DNA of 64,000 nt from an uncultured Lachnospiraceae bacterium. GTDB taxonomy: Bacteria; Bacillota; Clostridia; Lachnospirales; Lachnospiraceae. The notes beneath the pieces are model-generated. The model was not told the DNA's origin. It made no database searches and saw only the letters and a list, made by a program, of their open reading frames with translations. Made by a program: the position numbers and the translations under genes. Of the stretch, positions 36,817-44,632 are shown in pieces (position 1 is the stretch's first letter; each line of letters starts with the position of its first letter). The DNA is taken from positions 62,001 to 126,000 of the forward strand of contig CAMFDJ010000004.1 of assembly GCA_945949085.1 (NCBI GenBank), given 5' to 3'.

Positions 36817-37329
36817 ATGAAAGCAAAAATCCTAACTGCTGTGCTTGGGATAGTTTTAATCGCAGGTATCGGCACAAGTATCTATTTTGCAGTTGATAAT
36901 AACAAAACGCAGTCTGTGGTTGCAGAGGTTACCGCAGATGCCGATAAAATAGCCAGTACAAACGACGAACAATCTGCCGACGTTCAAAAGCTCAAAGATG
37001 ACTATGACGATGCACAGAAAAACGGGCAGGATTTGGTTGCGACTTTAGAGAATGCAGAGATGCAACAGGATGCCATGTACCGTACAGAAAACGGTTATGT
37101 ACTGGAAACGATAGCCGAAACCTCGGCAAAAATATCTGTTGAGCAGGCAGACGTTTTACTTGGTGCATCAGATGAATATGATGTAGCAGAAACACTTGCA
37201 AAAGATACACAAATCATCGTGGATGCTAAAGCAACCAACCAGACGGAAGTATTCTATCGTATCAAAGATACGACGCATTTTGTGAGTGAAAAATCCATTG
37301 AATTAGGAGGTACAGACGATGAAGAATAA
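36817..37329 (+). CDS. Small membrane-anchored protein with degenerate SH3b-like domain
   Basis: A 170-residue protein with an N-terminal helix (ILTAVLGIVLIAGIGTSIYFAV) and no lipobox. An acidic helical region follows (about 35-85), then a domain that aligns by eye with bacterial SH3b (SAKISVEQADVLLGASDEYDVAETLAKDTQIIVDAKATNQTEVFYRI). It ends in Asp/Glu and has no cysteine tail. The ribosome site is AAGGAAAGG. Its last 11 bases overlap the start of the next gene, which is a longer version of the same design. It may be a partner or scaffold of the Cys-tail protein. Confidence 0.75.
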   Translation: MKAKILTAVLGIVLIAGIGTSIYFAVDNNKTQSVVAEVTADADKIASTNDEQSADVQKLKDDYDDAQKNGQDLVATLENAEMQQDAMYRTENGYVLETIAETSAKISVEQADVLLGASDEYDVAETLAKDTQIIVDAKATNQTEVFYRIKDTTHFVSEKSIELGGTDDEE

Positions 37330-38089
37330 AGTTGTAAATGCAGTCCTTGGAATATCAGCTGTAGCATCTGTTGGTGTCAGCGGTTTTTTGTATAGCGAAA
37401 ATGTAAATCTGAATAACGAACTGGCAGACGTACAGAGTGCGCTCACACAGGAACAGGAAACGCAGGCTGAAAATGAAAAGATTCTGTCTGAATATGCATT
37501 ACTCATTGACGAATGCAATGAAAACGCCAAACACGCACAGGCATCACTTGATGAACTGCACGAAAAAATGAACCACATGGAAATCATCGAGGGATATGTC
37601 ATTGAACCTGTTGATAATGAGACGATGTATGTGCAGGAAAATACGAACCTTAGAATCGGACCGAGTACGGATTATAAAGTTGCCGAGGAAATTGATAAGA
37701 ATACTGAGGTAACCGTCATCGGCAAAGTAACCAACGCAGAAGGAAAGACATGGTATGTAATAAGTTCAGCAGATGAAGATAAAATAGAAACAGGTGTAAA
37801 TGACACAAACATCCTTGAACCAAATGAAGATGGTACAGAAAGAATGCACCACATGATTAGTGCAAGTTTACTTGCTGATACAAAGCCAGCACCAGTAAAA
37901 CCTAAAACACAAAGTAATAATGCAGGTAACTCAGGTAGTGCAGCAGCACCTTCTCAGCCAGCAGCTCCTAGTACTCCATCATGTGATTGTGACTGCGATT
38001 GTGATACATCATGTAATGATGTTGGTTGTGACATTGCTAGTTGTAATGACAGTGCTGGAATTACAAATAACATAATCACCGAATGGTAA
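37319..38089 (+). CDS. Membrane-anchored SH3b protein with Cys-Asp-rich C-terminal tail, probable radical SAM substrate
   Basis: A 256-residue protein. Residues 1-25 form a signal-anchor (KVVNAVLGISAVASVGVSGFLY). Residues 28-90 are a coiled coil. Residues about 105-165 are an SH3b domain (VQENTNLRIGPSTDYKVAEE). A Pro/Ala/Ser-rich spacer at about 192-220 leads to a tail with seven cysteines (222, 224, 226, 228, 232, 237, 242), the first four strictly alternating with Asp, then about 14 residues ending IITEW. There is no leader-peptide cleavage site or Gly-Gly. Divergent from the two SPASM enzymes and translationally coupled to the 170-residue paralogue. Cys-Asp thioether formation is known for QhpD and PapB-type enzymes, so the tail is a plausible crosslinking target (inference). 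A metal-binding tail is the alternative. Confidence 0.82.
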   Translation: MKNKVVNAVLGISAVASVGVSGFLYSENVNLNNELADVQSALTQEQETQAENEKILSEYALLIDECNENAKHAQASLDELHEKMNHMEIIEGYVIEPVDNETMYVQENTNLRIGPSTDYKVAEEIDKNTEVTVIGKVTNAEGKTWYVISSADEDKIETGVNDTNILEPNEDGTERMHHMISASLLADTKPAPVKPKTQSNNAGNSGSAAAPSQPAAPSTPSCDCDCDCDTSCNDVGCDIASCNDSAGITNNIITEW

Positions 38090-38590
38090 TCACTTTTTCA
38101 CAACTAACATTATAGTATACAAAAAGCAAATTGAATAATGCCCTACTGCACGCATAGTGCTAGCGTTTGGCTGACTGCCGTAAGCGCATAAGCGTAGCGG
38201 AGCAAGCGTTGCGGTAGGCATCAGACGGGCGCGTTAAGGCACTAAGTGCATCTGGGCAATACCTTCGCCAAGGGGGTGCATGGTCTAGTATTACCCATGC
38301 ACCTTTGTGTTCTGTGTTCATCTCTTGCAAATCCTTATTTTATGGGCGTTACCGCTCTTTCATCTCAACACAGCTGTCTCCGTTTTGCTGTGTTTGTGTT
38401 CAATTCTTGTGTTTTCCCCAAAAATTTGATTTATTTCAAATATTATATCAATTTTTTATATAGTATGATAATACCATCAGCTGATACATACAACTACTGC
38501 CTAAATCAAAAAGAAAGAACAAGATTTTTTGCCACAGAAATAAAAGACACCCAAATCAGAAAAAGCGTTATATCTTGATGGTATAATCGC
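38090..38590. other. Noncoding gap with GC-rich structured segment and recombinase upstream region
   Basis: 38140-38270 is GC-rich and foldable (CTGCCGTAAGCG can pair with GCGTTGCGGTAG using wobble pairs). 38275-38303 is a nine-pair hairpin (GGTGCATGG with CCATGCACC) followed by TTTGTG, a possible terminator for the Cys-tail gene. 38400-38590 is AT-rich with a TATAAT at 38582-38587 only three bases before the recombinase ATG. No gene is supported; it may include the element's origin or recombination sites. Confidence 0.45.
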
Positions 38591-39790
38591 ATGATTCAAA
38601 ATGAAATTCTATTGAAAAACAACTTAATAACACTTATATTAGAACTAGCAGACAACACGCATGATTTATCTATGACAAAACAATTGAAAGATATTCTTGC
38701 GGTACTGCACCCGTACAAAATAACAGCACCAAAATCCAACGGGAAACGGTGGCAGACTTATGTAAAAAATAAAGACGGATGCAGAAAGCTGGTTCAAGCA
38801 CCTACAGAACATGAACTGCTTGTGAAACTTGCAGAACATTACTGTATCAATGAGAACCTTGAAAATTTAACATTTTATAATCTTTTTCTGGAATGGTTGG
38901 AATATTATAAAAGTATTTCCGAGAGTATGAATACCTCAAAGAGACATTTGCAACGCTACAACAAATACTTTGCAACATCCAAACTCCACAATATGAAACT
39001 GAAAAATATTGATGAGATTATTTTGGAACAGGAATGCAACCGCATTATCAAAGAAAATAATCTGACACGAAAAGAATGGACGAATGCAAAGACAATTCTC
39101 AACGGTATGTACAAATATGCTATCCGCAAAAAATACATTTCCGAAAATCCGCTTACAAATGTCATGATTACTGTGAAATATAAACAGGTAATCAAAAAGA
39201 CTGGAAAAACAGAGACATATAACACCGAGGAACTAAAAGCACTCAATGATTATTTGGACACCATGTATGCAGAAACGCATGACAGCTCTTTTATTGCTGT
39301 GAAACTAAATTTCCTGTTAGGTCTTAGGGTGTCTGAACTGGTCGCCTTAAAATGGGATGATATTGAGGATGAAAAGCATATTCATGTGATGCGTGAGGAA
39401 GTACGCAATCAAGAGACTGGCGAGCTTCTTGTTGTTGACCACACAAAAACAAATCAAGATAGATTTGTTGCGCTGATTCCAAAAGGCTACGAGCTGTTGT
39501 CAAAACTTGAGCATCAAAACGAATACATTTTTGTTCGTGATAACAAAAGACTGACAGCCAGACAGATTGCATACGTTTTGGAAAAATATGCCGAGCGCAT
39601 GGGATTACATACAAAATCAACTCATAAGATGCGTAAAACCTATGCCAGTTTATTAAATGCAAACGGTGTCCCATTAGACCACATCAGAGAACAGCTTGGT
39701 CACAACAATTTATCTACTACTCTGGGATACATTTATAATCCATTAACAGAAAAAGAAACATTTGACTTGATTGTGAATGCATTACAGTGA
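38591..39790 (+). CDS. Tyrosine recombinase (integrase)
   Basis: A 399-residue phage-type integrase. An N-terminal part and SAM-like core-binding domain (about 80-190: TFYNLFLEWLEYY) precede the catalytic domain. Catalytic residues are visible: Arg in LLGLRVSEL (about 246), Lys in DHTKTNQDR, HxxR in THKMRKTYAS (about 343-346), His in LGHNNLSTT (about 371) and Tyr in LGYIYNP (about 381). It ends about 105 bp from tRNA-Gly, the likely attachment site. No strong ribosome site is visible before the ATG. Confidence 0.92.
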   Translation: MIQNEILLKNNLITLILELADNTHDLSMTKQLKDILAVLHPYKITAPKSNGKRWQTYVKNKDGCRKLVQAPTEHELLVKLAEHYCINENLENLTFYNLFLEWLEYYKSISESMNTSKRHLQRYNKYFATSKLHNMKLKNIDEIILEQECNRIIKENNLTRKEWTNAKTILNGMYKYAIRKKYISENPLTNVMITVKYKQVIKKTGKTETYNTEELKALNDYLDTMYAETHDSSFIAVKLNFLLGLRVSELVALKWDDIEDEKHIHVMREEVRNQETGELLVVDHTKTNQDRFVALIPKGYELLSKLEHQNEYIFVRDNKRLTARQIAYVLEKYAERMGLHTKSTHKMRKTYASLLNANGVPLDHIREQLGHNNLSTTLGYIYNPLTEKETFDLIVNALQ

Positions 39791-39844
39791 TTTTTACAGT
39801 AAAAAATGTCCTGCTTTCAACTGCATTCAAATTTAGAAGCACAA

Positions 39845-39882
39845 AAAAACAGCGGAAACACTGATAAATTCAATGTTTCCGC
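39845..39882 (-). terminator. Terminator between recombinase and tRNA-Gly
   Basis: Nine perfect pairs (GCGGAAACA with TGTTTCCGC). On the minus strand it is followed by TGTTTTTTTG, so it ends the leftward tRNA transcript; on the plus strand it may also end the recombinase gene. It lies inside the element, which thus supplies a new terminator to the tRNA operon. Confidence 0.7.
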
Positions 39883-39893
39883 ATCTTTTGAAA

Positions 39894-39906
39894 AGAGCGC
39901 GAGACG
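39894..39906. other. Candidate attR within the 3' end of tRNA-Gly(GCC)
   Basis: The 13-bp repeat covers the discriminator base, the acceptor-stem 3' strand and a few T-stem bases of the tRNA, so integration leaves the tRNA intact. Its partner is at 34038-34050. Confidence 0.6.
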
Positions 39907-39968
39907 GGACTCGAACCCGCGGCCTCGACCTTGGCAAGGTCGCGCTCCACCAACTGAGCCACTCGCGC
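39896..39968 (-). tRNA. tRNA-Gly (anticodon GCC)
   Basis: A complete cloverleaf on the minus strand: acceptor GCGCGAG/CTCGCGC, D-arm GCTCAGTTGGTGGAGC, anticodon stem CGACC/GGTCG around TTGCCAA, T-arm GGTTCGAGTCC. CCA is not encoded. Second in a tandem pair and the integration target of the element on its left. Confidence 0.95.
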
Positions 39969-40017
39969 ATTTTATATCATTTGGAATACTGCAAATGCCG
40001 CCACGCATTTTTTCCAA

Positions 40018-40088
40018 AGCGGGTGATGGGAATCGAACCCACGTATCCAGCTTGGAAGGCTGGTGTTCTACCATTGAACTACACCCGC
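40018..40088 (-). tRNA. tRNA-Gly (anticodon TCC)
   Basis: A complete cloverleaf on the minus strand: acceptor GCGGGTG/CACCCGC, anticodon loop CTTCCAA, T-arm GGTTCGATTCC. CCA is not encoded. It lies 49 bases upstream of tRNA-Gly(GCC) in one transcript. Confidence 0.95.
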
Positions 40089-40263
40089 AAATCAAGGTTG
40101 TTACTCGCTACGAACAGATAAAATCTTATCATATCCTTTTTTCAAAGTCAACCTCAATTTTTAACTTTTCCAAACTTTCCGGAAGTTTCCGAAAAATCAA
40201 CTTTTTTATTGCAAATCAGTTCGTGCCGGATCTTTGACCGCTTCTTTGATGCGCCTCTTTGCC

Positions 40264-42192
40264 TTATGCCCCCACCTCATTAAACTGTGTCACGAAGGAC
40301 ACAAAATCCTGCTCCGGAACAGGTTTTGAAAAATAATATCCCTGCAAATATTCAATGCCAAGCTCTTCCATCATTTCCTTCTGCTCTTTTGTCTCAATCC
40401 CTTCTGCCACACTTTTCATATTCATCTGCTTGATCATGGCAACGGAACTCAAAAATATAATTTTCCCTTTATGAGAGCAATCGGCAGATGCGATCATGGA
40501 TTTATCAAATTTAATCATATCCAGGGGCAGCTCCATAATCGCACTCATATTGGAATAGCCCGTCCCGAAATCATCCAGTGAAAACGTAATTCCTTTGCTG
40601 TATAGTTTCTGCATATTTCGGATCAGCATGATGGGGGAACTGTTTGCGGCAGTTTCCGTAATCTCCAGATTGATGCTTTCACTTGTAATATGATACCGCT
40701 GCATAATAGAAAGCAATCTTTCCGCCAGTTCCTCCTGCATGCATTGTACCACGGAGAGATTCACCTCCACATAGTGGATGCCCAGCTTGTCCGTCTGCTG
40801 TTCTGCCAGGAATCTGCATACCTTTTCAAATACAATGTCTCCGATTTCCAAAATGGAACCGTTATTCTCCGCTACAACAATGAACTCGTCCGGCGGGATA
40901 AATCCAAGTTCCGGATCATTCAGACGAAGCAGAGCCTCTGCCGAAGTGATTTTTTTCTCGCGCGTGGAATAAATTGGCTGATAATATACCTCAAAACCAT
41001 CTGTTGCAATGGCACGCTTGATGGCCGCTTCCACCTGCATCCTGCGCTTGGTCATCGAAATTGTTGTATCCTTTGCCTGCAGATATTGCTTATTTTTATT
41101 GACAGGGTCTTTCAGGTAATCCTTAAATGCCTGAATCCCTTCGATGGTGTCAGCATCCTTGGGAATATGAAGCTCCAAAAGGCGCATTTTCATATAGAGC
41201 TCCGAATCCTCATAGACCCATGGACGATCAAACCGACTTCTGATCTGCCCTGCAAAGGTCTGTAGCTCCCCTTCATCCACAGTGTTCTTCATCACTGCAA
41301 ACACATTTCCCCCAAGATAAAACGTATAATCCTCCGACTGACTGCCAAGGTATTTTCCAATGACAGTCAGAAAGCCGTCCACCTTGGAAACACCGATTGC
41401 CTGATTCATCAGCGCTACATTTTCTATATATACCAAAAAGACACTGCACGGATTTTTTCCTGTGATCTGCAGATTGAAAATATGCATAAAGGAATTGTAA
41501 TTGGGAATCCCGATTTTGGCGTCTACTCCCTCCGCCGGCTTCTGAATGACAAACAATGTCAGCAGAATACAAAGTGAGATTGCAAATACGGAAATATACA
41601 GCTGCGGCATCAGCATCTGGATAAGGGAGCTTCCACAACCTAAAACCACAAAAAGATACACAACAATCTTATGTACTGTCGAAAGGTTATCCTGCAGATA
41701 TCGGAGTGTATAGACCACGCCGAAAAACATATAGTAAAAGGAAATGGCATAAAGCATAATCTGACCGCTGCCTCTGAAATACTGCAGGTTTGCATCATAA
41801 TAGAAGATAGCTTTGGTCAATGGATTCGAGAGAACGATCAAATACAGCATCGCAATCGGTATCAGCAGTAACAGTTTTTCTTTTCTGCTGATAACGGCAA
41901 AACTGTTCTTTTTTAAAGAAACGGTATAGAGCGCATAAGTGAACGGTGTCGTATTCAATGCGAGAAAATAACAGTAAGAGGTCAACTGATGATAAAGCAT
42001 AGGAAAAGCAGGGGCATGCGCAGTTCCGTAAACATCCAGTATGTCCGATAAGCCTGCCACGAGCGCTGTAACGATCATCCCTGTAAATACTCTGCTCTGC
42101 AGAATAATTTTATTCTGATTGACCATATGCATGGCAATAACGCACAGCAAAACCGCTATTGCAGCCATATCAAAGCTTATGTTAGGTTCCAT
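40264..42192 (-). CDS. Membrane EAL-domain cyclic-di-GMP phosphodiesterase with degenerate GGDEF
   Basis: A 642-residue protein. The first 230 residues hold seven or more membrane helices. A degenerate GGDEF domain follows at about 235-370, in which the signature is replaced by LGGNVFAVM, so no cyclase activity is expected. The EAL domain at about 395-640 has the catalytic markers AEALLRL, LDDFGTGYSNMS and KSVAEGIE with intact acidic residues. It should hydrolyse cyclic di-GMP, opposing the GGDEF protein at 30395. AAGGAG precedes the ATG. Monocistronic, between tRNA genes. Confidence 0.9.
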   Translation of the reverse strand: MEPNISFDMAAIAVLLCVIAMHMVNQNKIILQSRVFTGMIVTALVAGLSDILDVYGTAHAPAFPMLYHQLTSYCYFLALNTTPFTYALYTVSLKKNSFAVISRKEKLLLLIPIAMLYLIVLSNPLTKAIFYYDANLQYFRGSGQIMLYAISFYYMFFGVVYTLRYLQDNLSTVHKIVVYLFVVLGCGSSLIQMLMPQLYISVFAISLCILLTLFVIQKPAEGVDAKIGIPNYNSFMHIFNLQITGKNPCSVFLVYIENVALMNQAIGVSKVDGFLTVIGKYLGSQSEDYTFYLGGNVFAVMKNTVDEGELQTFAGQIRSRFDRPWVYEDSELYMKMRLLELHIPKDADTIEGIQAFKDYLKDPVNKNKQYLQAKDTTISMTKRRMQVEAAIKRAIATDGFEVYYQPIYSTREKKITSAEALLRLNDPELGFIPPDEFIVVAENNGSILEIGDIVFEKVCRFLAEQQTDKLGIHYVEVNLSVVQCMQEELAERLLSIMQRYHITSESINLEITETAANSSPIMLIRNMQKLYSKGITFSLDDFGTGYSNMSAIMELPLDMIKFDKSMIASADCSHKGKIIFLSSVAMIKQMNMKSVAEGIETKEQKEMMEELGIEYLQGYYFSKPVPEQDFVSFVTQFNEVGA

Positions 42193-42298
42193 GCGGCTTC
42201 TCCTTCCTCTTTTGCATCATAATGATGTATTTACTATACCATAAAATATATGTTTGCAACAGAAAAAAGAGCATTCCGATGGAATACTCTCTGAAAAA

Positions 42299-42371
<73 letters not shown>

Positions 42372-42491
42372 TTGCAACGATTGTTACCGTTGCAATCATA
42401 GCCAATTTTCCGACATTTGTCAAGAAAAATGATTGTTTTTCTACCTTTTCTGACGATAAAACCGGTATACCGGAGAACTGTGCCATGAGAA

Positions 42492-43808
42492 CTATACGAA
42501 AATCACCTTGATCTTTGTACCCTTTCTCTCCTCACTCTCAATCTCCAGCTTTGCATGGTGCGAAGCCACAATATGCTTGACGATCGCAAGACCGAGTCCT
42601 GTGCCTCCTGTCTGCTTGGAACGACTTTTATCCACGCGATAAAAACGTTCAAAAATACGCTCCTGATTTTCCTTACTGATACCGATTCCCGTATCACGCA
42701 CCGATAAAAATACGGTATCATCCTCTTCGTCAACCGTCACAATTACCATGCCGTTCTCTATATTATAACGAATCGCGTTATCACACAGATTATATAAAAG
42801 TTCCTCTAACATCTGCTTATTGCCATACACAATGCTTTTCTTTCCCTGCAGGGAAAGTATGACATGATGATTGTCCGCATGCACCTGCAGCATTTCCACA
42901 CAGGTCTGCGCCAGCTCGTACAGATCCAGCTTCTCAAATTCCTGCTCGGACACATCCGCACTGTCCAGCTCTGACAGCCGGATGATATCATTGATCAGGG
43001 TCAAAAGCCGGCCCGCATTCCTGTGAATTTCCTTGCCAAACCGTCTCATATCCGATTCATTTGCCATGCCGTTTTCAATCAGCTCAGAATATCCGGAAAT
43101 GGAGGTCAGTGGTGTCTTAAGCTCGTGAGAGACATTCGCTGTAAACTCTTGACGCATATTTGCATTTTTTACAATATCCCGATGCTGCTCATTGATTGTC
43201 CGTATAAAAGGTTCGAGCTCCTCATAGCCTTGTACAGTGTCCATATGATCTATATCTTTTGCAATTTCTTCAATCGGACGAACCAGATTTGCCGTAAGCA
43301 GCCTGGAAATATAAAGACAAAACAAAATGAGGATCATCAGAATCAATACCACTGTCGGCAAAATCCTGACCACAATATGCAGTATATTGCTGGATTCTCT
43401 TGCCACACGCAGAATATTACCATCGGCAAGCTTTTTGGCATAATAATAGGTATTACGGGAAAGCGTTGCGGATTTACGCACAGCAAACCCTTCTCCTGTT
43501 TCCATTGCCCTGACAATCTCCGGTCTGTCCTTGTGATTTCCCATTTCCATGCTCTGTACACGGTTATCAAACAGAACTTTTCCATCCTTCGAAATCAGTG
43601 TGATACGCACATCTGCCTGACTTGCGCTCTCAAGATCATCTGTTCCCTCCAGAATACTGATATAGACCTGCAGGTCCTCTATGATCTGATCCTTCAATAT
43701 ATTATAAAAAACAAATACCATACAGATCATTGTCATGAGAATGGATAGCAGCGCCACCATCGTCATTTTGCTGTTGATCTTATTCTTCATCTTTCCTGCC
43801 GTTTTCAT
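42492..43808 (-). CDS. PhoR-like sensor histidine kinase
   Basis: About 438 residues. N-terminal helix (MTMVALLSILMTMICMVFVFYNIL), extracytoplasmic sensor of about 110 residues, second helix (VVLILMILILFCLYI), HAMP, then HisKA with the phosphorylated His in FTANVSHELKTPLTSISGY and an HATPase domain (NLCDNAIRYN, DTGIGI, GTGLGLAIV). The closest type is PhoR/ResE. Start uncertain: ATG 43808 is chosen, but a GTG at 43865 overlapping the regulator stop and an ATG at 43790 are also possible. Together with the regulator and the Na/Pi cotransporter gene upstream it points to phosphate sensing (inference). Confidence 0.88.
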   Translation of the reverse strand: MKTAGKMKNKINSKMTMVALLSILMTMICMVFVFYNILKDQIIEDLQVYISILEGTDDLESASQADVRITLISKDGKVLFDNRVQSMEMGNHKDRPEIVRAMETGEGFAVRKSATLSRNTYYYAKKLADGNILRVARESSNILHIVVRILPTVVLILMILILFCLYISRLLTANLVRPIEEIAKDIDHMDTVQGYEELEPFIRTINEQHRDIVKNANMRQEFTANVSHELKTPLTSISGYSELIENGMANESDMRRFGKEIHRNAGRLLTLINDIIRLSELDSADVSEQEFEKLDLYELAQTCVEMLQVHADNHHVILSLQGKKSIVYGNKQMLEELLYNLCDNAIRYNIENGMVIVTVDEEDDTVFLSVRDTGIGISKENQERIFERFYRVDKSRSKQTGGTGLGLAIVKHIVASHHAKLEIESEERKGTKIKVIFV

Positions 43809-43854
43809 CTTATCAGTTCGCACCTTTTCTCTTGTCTGATGCCGGATACCCGCG

Positions 43855-44544
43855 TCATTCCTCACGTATCAGTGTATAACCCACATTGCGAACGGTCTTT
43901 ATGTAGCTGCCGGCCTCTCCCAGCTTCTTTCGCAAGGTTTTGATATGCATGTCAAGTGTCCTTGACTCACCCTCAAAGTCGGTTCCCCATACCTTTTCCA
44001 GAATGGTGTCCCTGCTTGTCACAATTCCTGCATTGACCAGCAAAAGTTTTAAAAGTCCATATTCCTTGAAGGTAAGCTCCACCTGTTTTCCGGATACAAA
44101 GACAGCATGCTTCTCATCCTCCATGCGGATGGATTCATATGTGAGCACCAGAGCTGTATCATTACCTTTTCCCAGATTACTTCTTCGAAGCAGTGCCTTA
44201 ACACGGGATATCAGCTCCATGACACCAAATGGTTTTGTCATATAGTCATCCGCTCCGATATCAAGCCCCTTGACCTTATCAATCTCCGTTGTTTTTGCAG
44301 TCACCAGAAGGATGGGCACCGTCACACATTGTTTGATGCCCTTGAGCTTTTTGATGATCTGCAGACCGTCCTCATCCGGCAGCATAATGTCGAGCAGAAA
44401 CAGATCGGGCACCTTTTCCTTCAGGCGCTCATAAAAATCGCGCGCACAGCCAAAGCATTCCACATCATATCCGACATTCTGCAATGCAAAGCTCTCTATT
44501 TCCGCAATGTTCGTATCATCCTCAACTACAAATATCAGTGCCAT
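43855..44544 (-). CDS. PhoB/OmpR-family response regulator
   Basis: A 229-residue regulator. The receiver domain has VEDD, the phospho-acceptor Asp in LFLLDIMLPDEDG and TKPFG. The OmpR-type winged helix at about 130-227 is clear (ELTFKEYGLLKLLLVNAG, VWGTDFEGESRTLDMHIKTLRKKLGE, VRNVGYTLI). It pairs with the kinase immediately downstream and follows the phosphate cotransporter gene by 88 bases. Confidence 0.92.
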   Translation of the reverse strand: MALIFVVEDDTNIAEIESFALQNVGYDVECFGCARDFYERLKEKVPDLFLLDIMLPDEDGLQIIKKLKGIKQCVTVPILLVTAKTTEIDKVKGLDIGADDYMTKPFGVMELISRVKALLRRSNLGKGNDTALVLTYESIRMEDEKHAVFVSGKQVELTFKEYGLLKLLLVNAGIVTSRDTILEKVWGTDFEGESRTLDMHIKTLRKKLGEAGSYIKTVRNVGYTLIREE

Positions 44545-44632
44545 TTTATCACGTTCTCTGCTTTCTTTCCCTGTTCTCTTTTCCTGTTTCTATTTACGGT
44601 GATTATTCCCTTTTTTCACGCCCGGATCGGCT

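Larger units (their letters stand above)
34038..39906. mobile_element. Integrated element at tRNA-Gly carrying a radical SAM / Cys-Asp-tail protein cassette
   Basis: Bounded by 13-bp exact direct repeats (AGAGCGCGAGACG). The right copy is the 3' end of tRNA-Gly(GCC), and the tyrosine recombinase gene lies right beside the tRNA, the classic layout of a tRNA-targeting integrative element. The inside is AT-richer than the flanks. Only five genes are seen: recombinase, two radical SAM enzymes and two anchored proteins. No replication, conjugation or excisionase gene was found, so it is a minimal, probably mobilised or stranded island of about 5.9 kb. Confidence 0.7.

Noticed and set aside
38246..38578. 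110-codon open frame upstream of the recombinase
   Set aside because: It crosses the hairpin at 38275-38303 and AT-rich promoter DNA, with no ribosome site and unconvincing composition.
34038..39906. Retron, diversity-generating retroelement or CRISPR as explanation of the island
   Set aside because: No reverse transcriptase, Cas gene, template/variable repeat pair or repeat array was found in the stretch or elsewhere in the window.
39806..40237. 143-codon open frame across the two tRNA-Gly genes
   Set aside because: It reads antisense through both tRNAs and their terminator.
40264..42192. Bifunctional diguanylate cyclase activity of the EAL protein
   Set aside because: The GGDEF signature is lost (LGGNVFAV), leaving only the EAL phosphodiesterase site intact.
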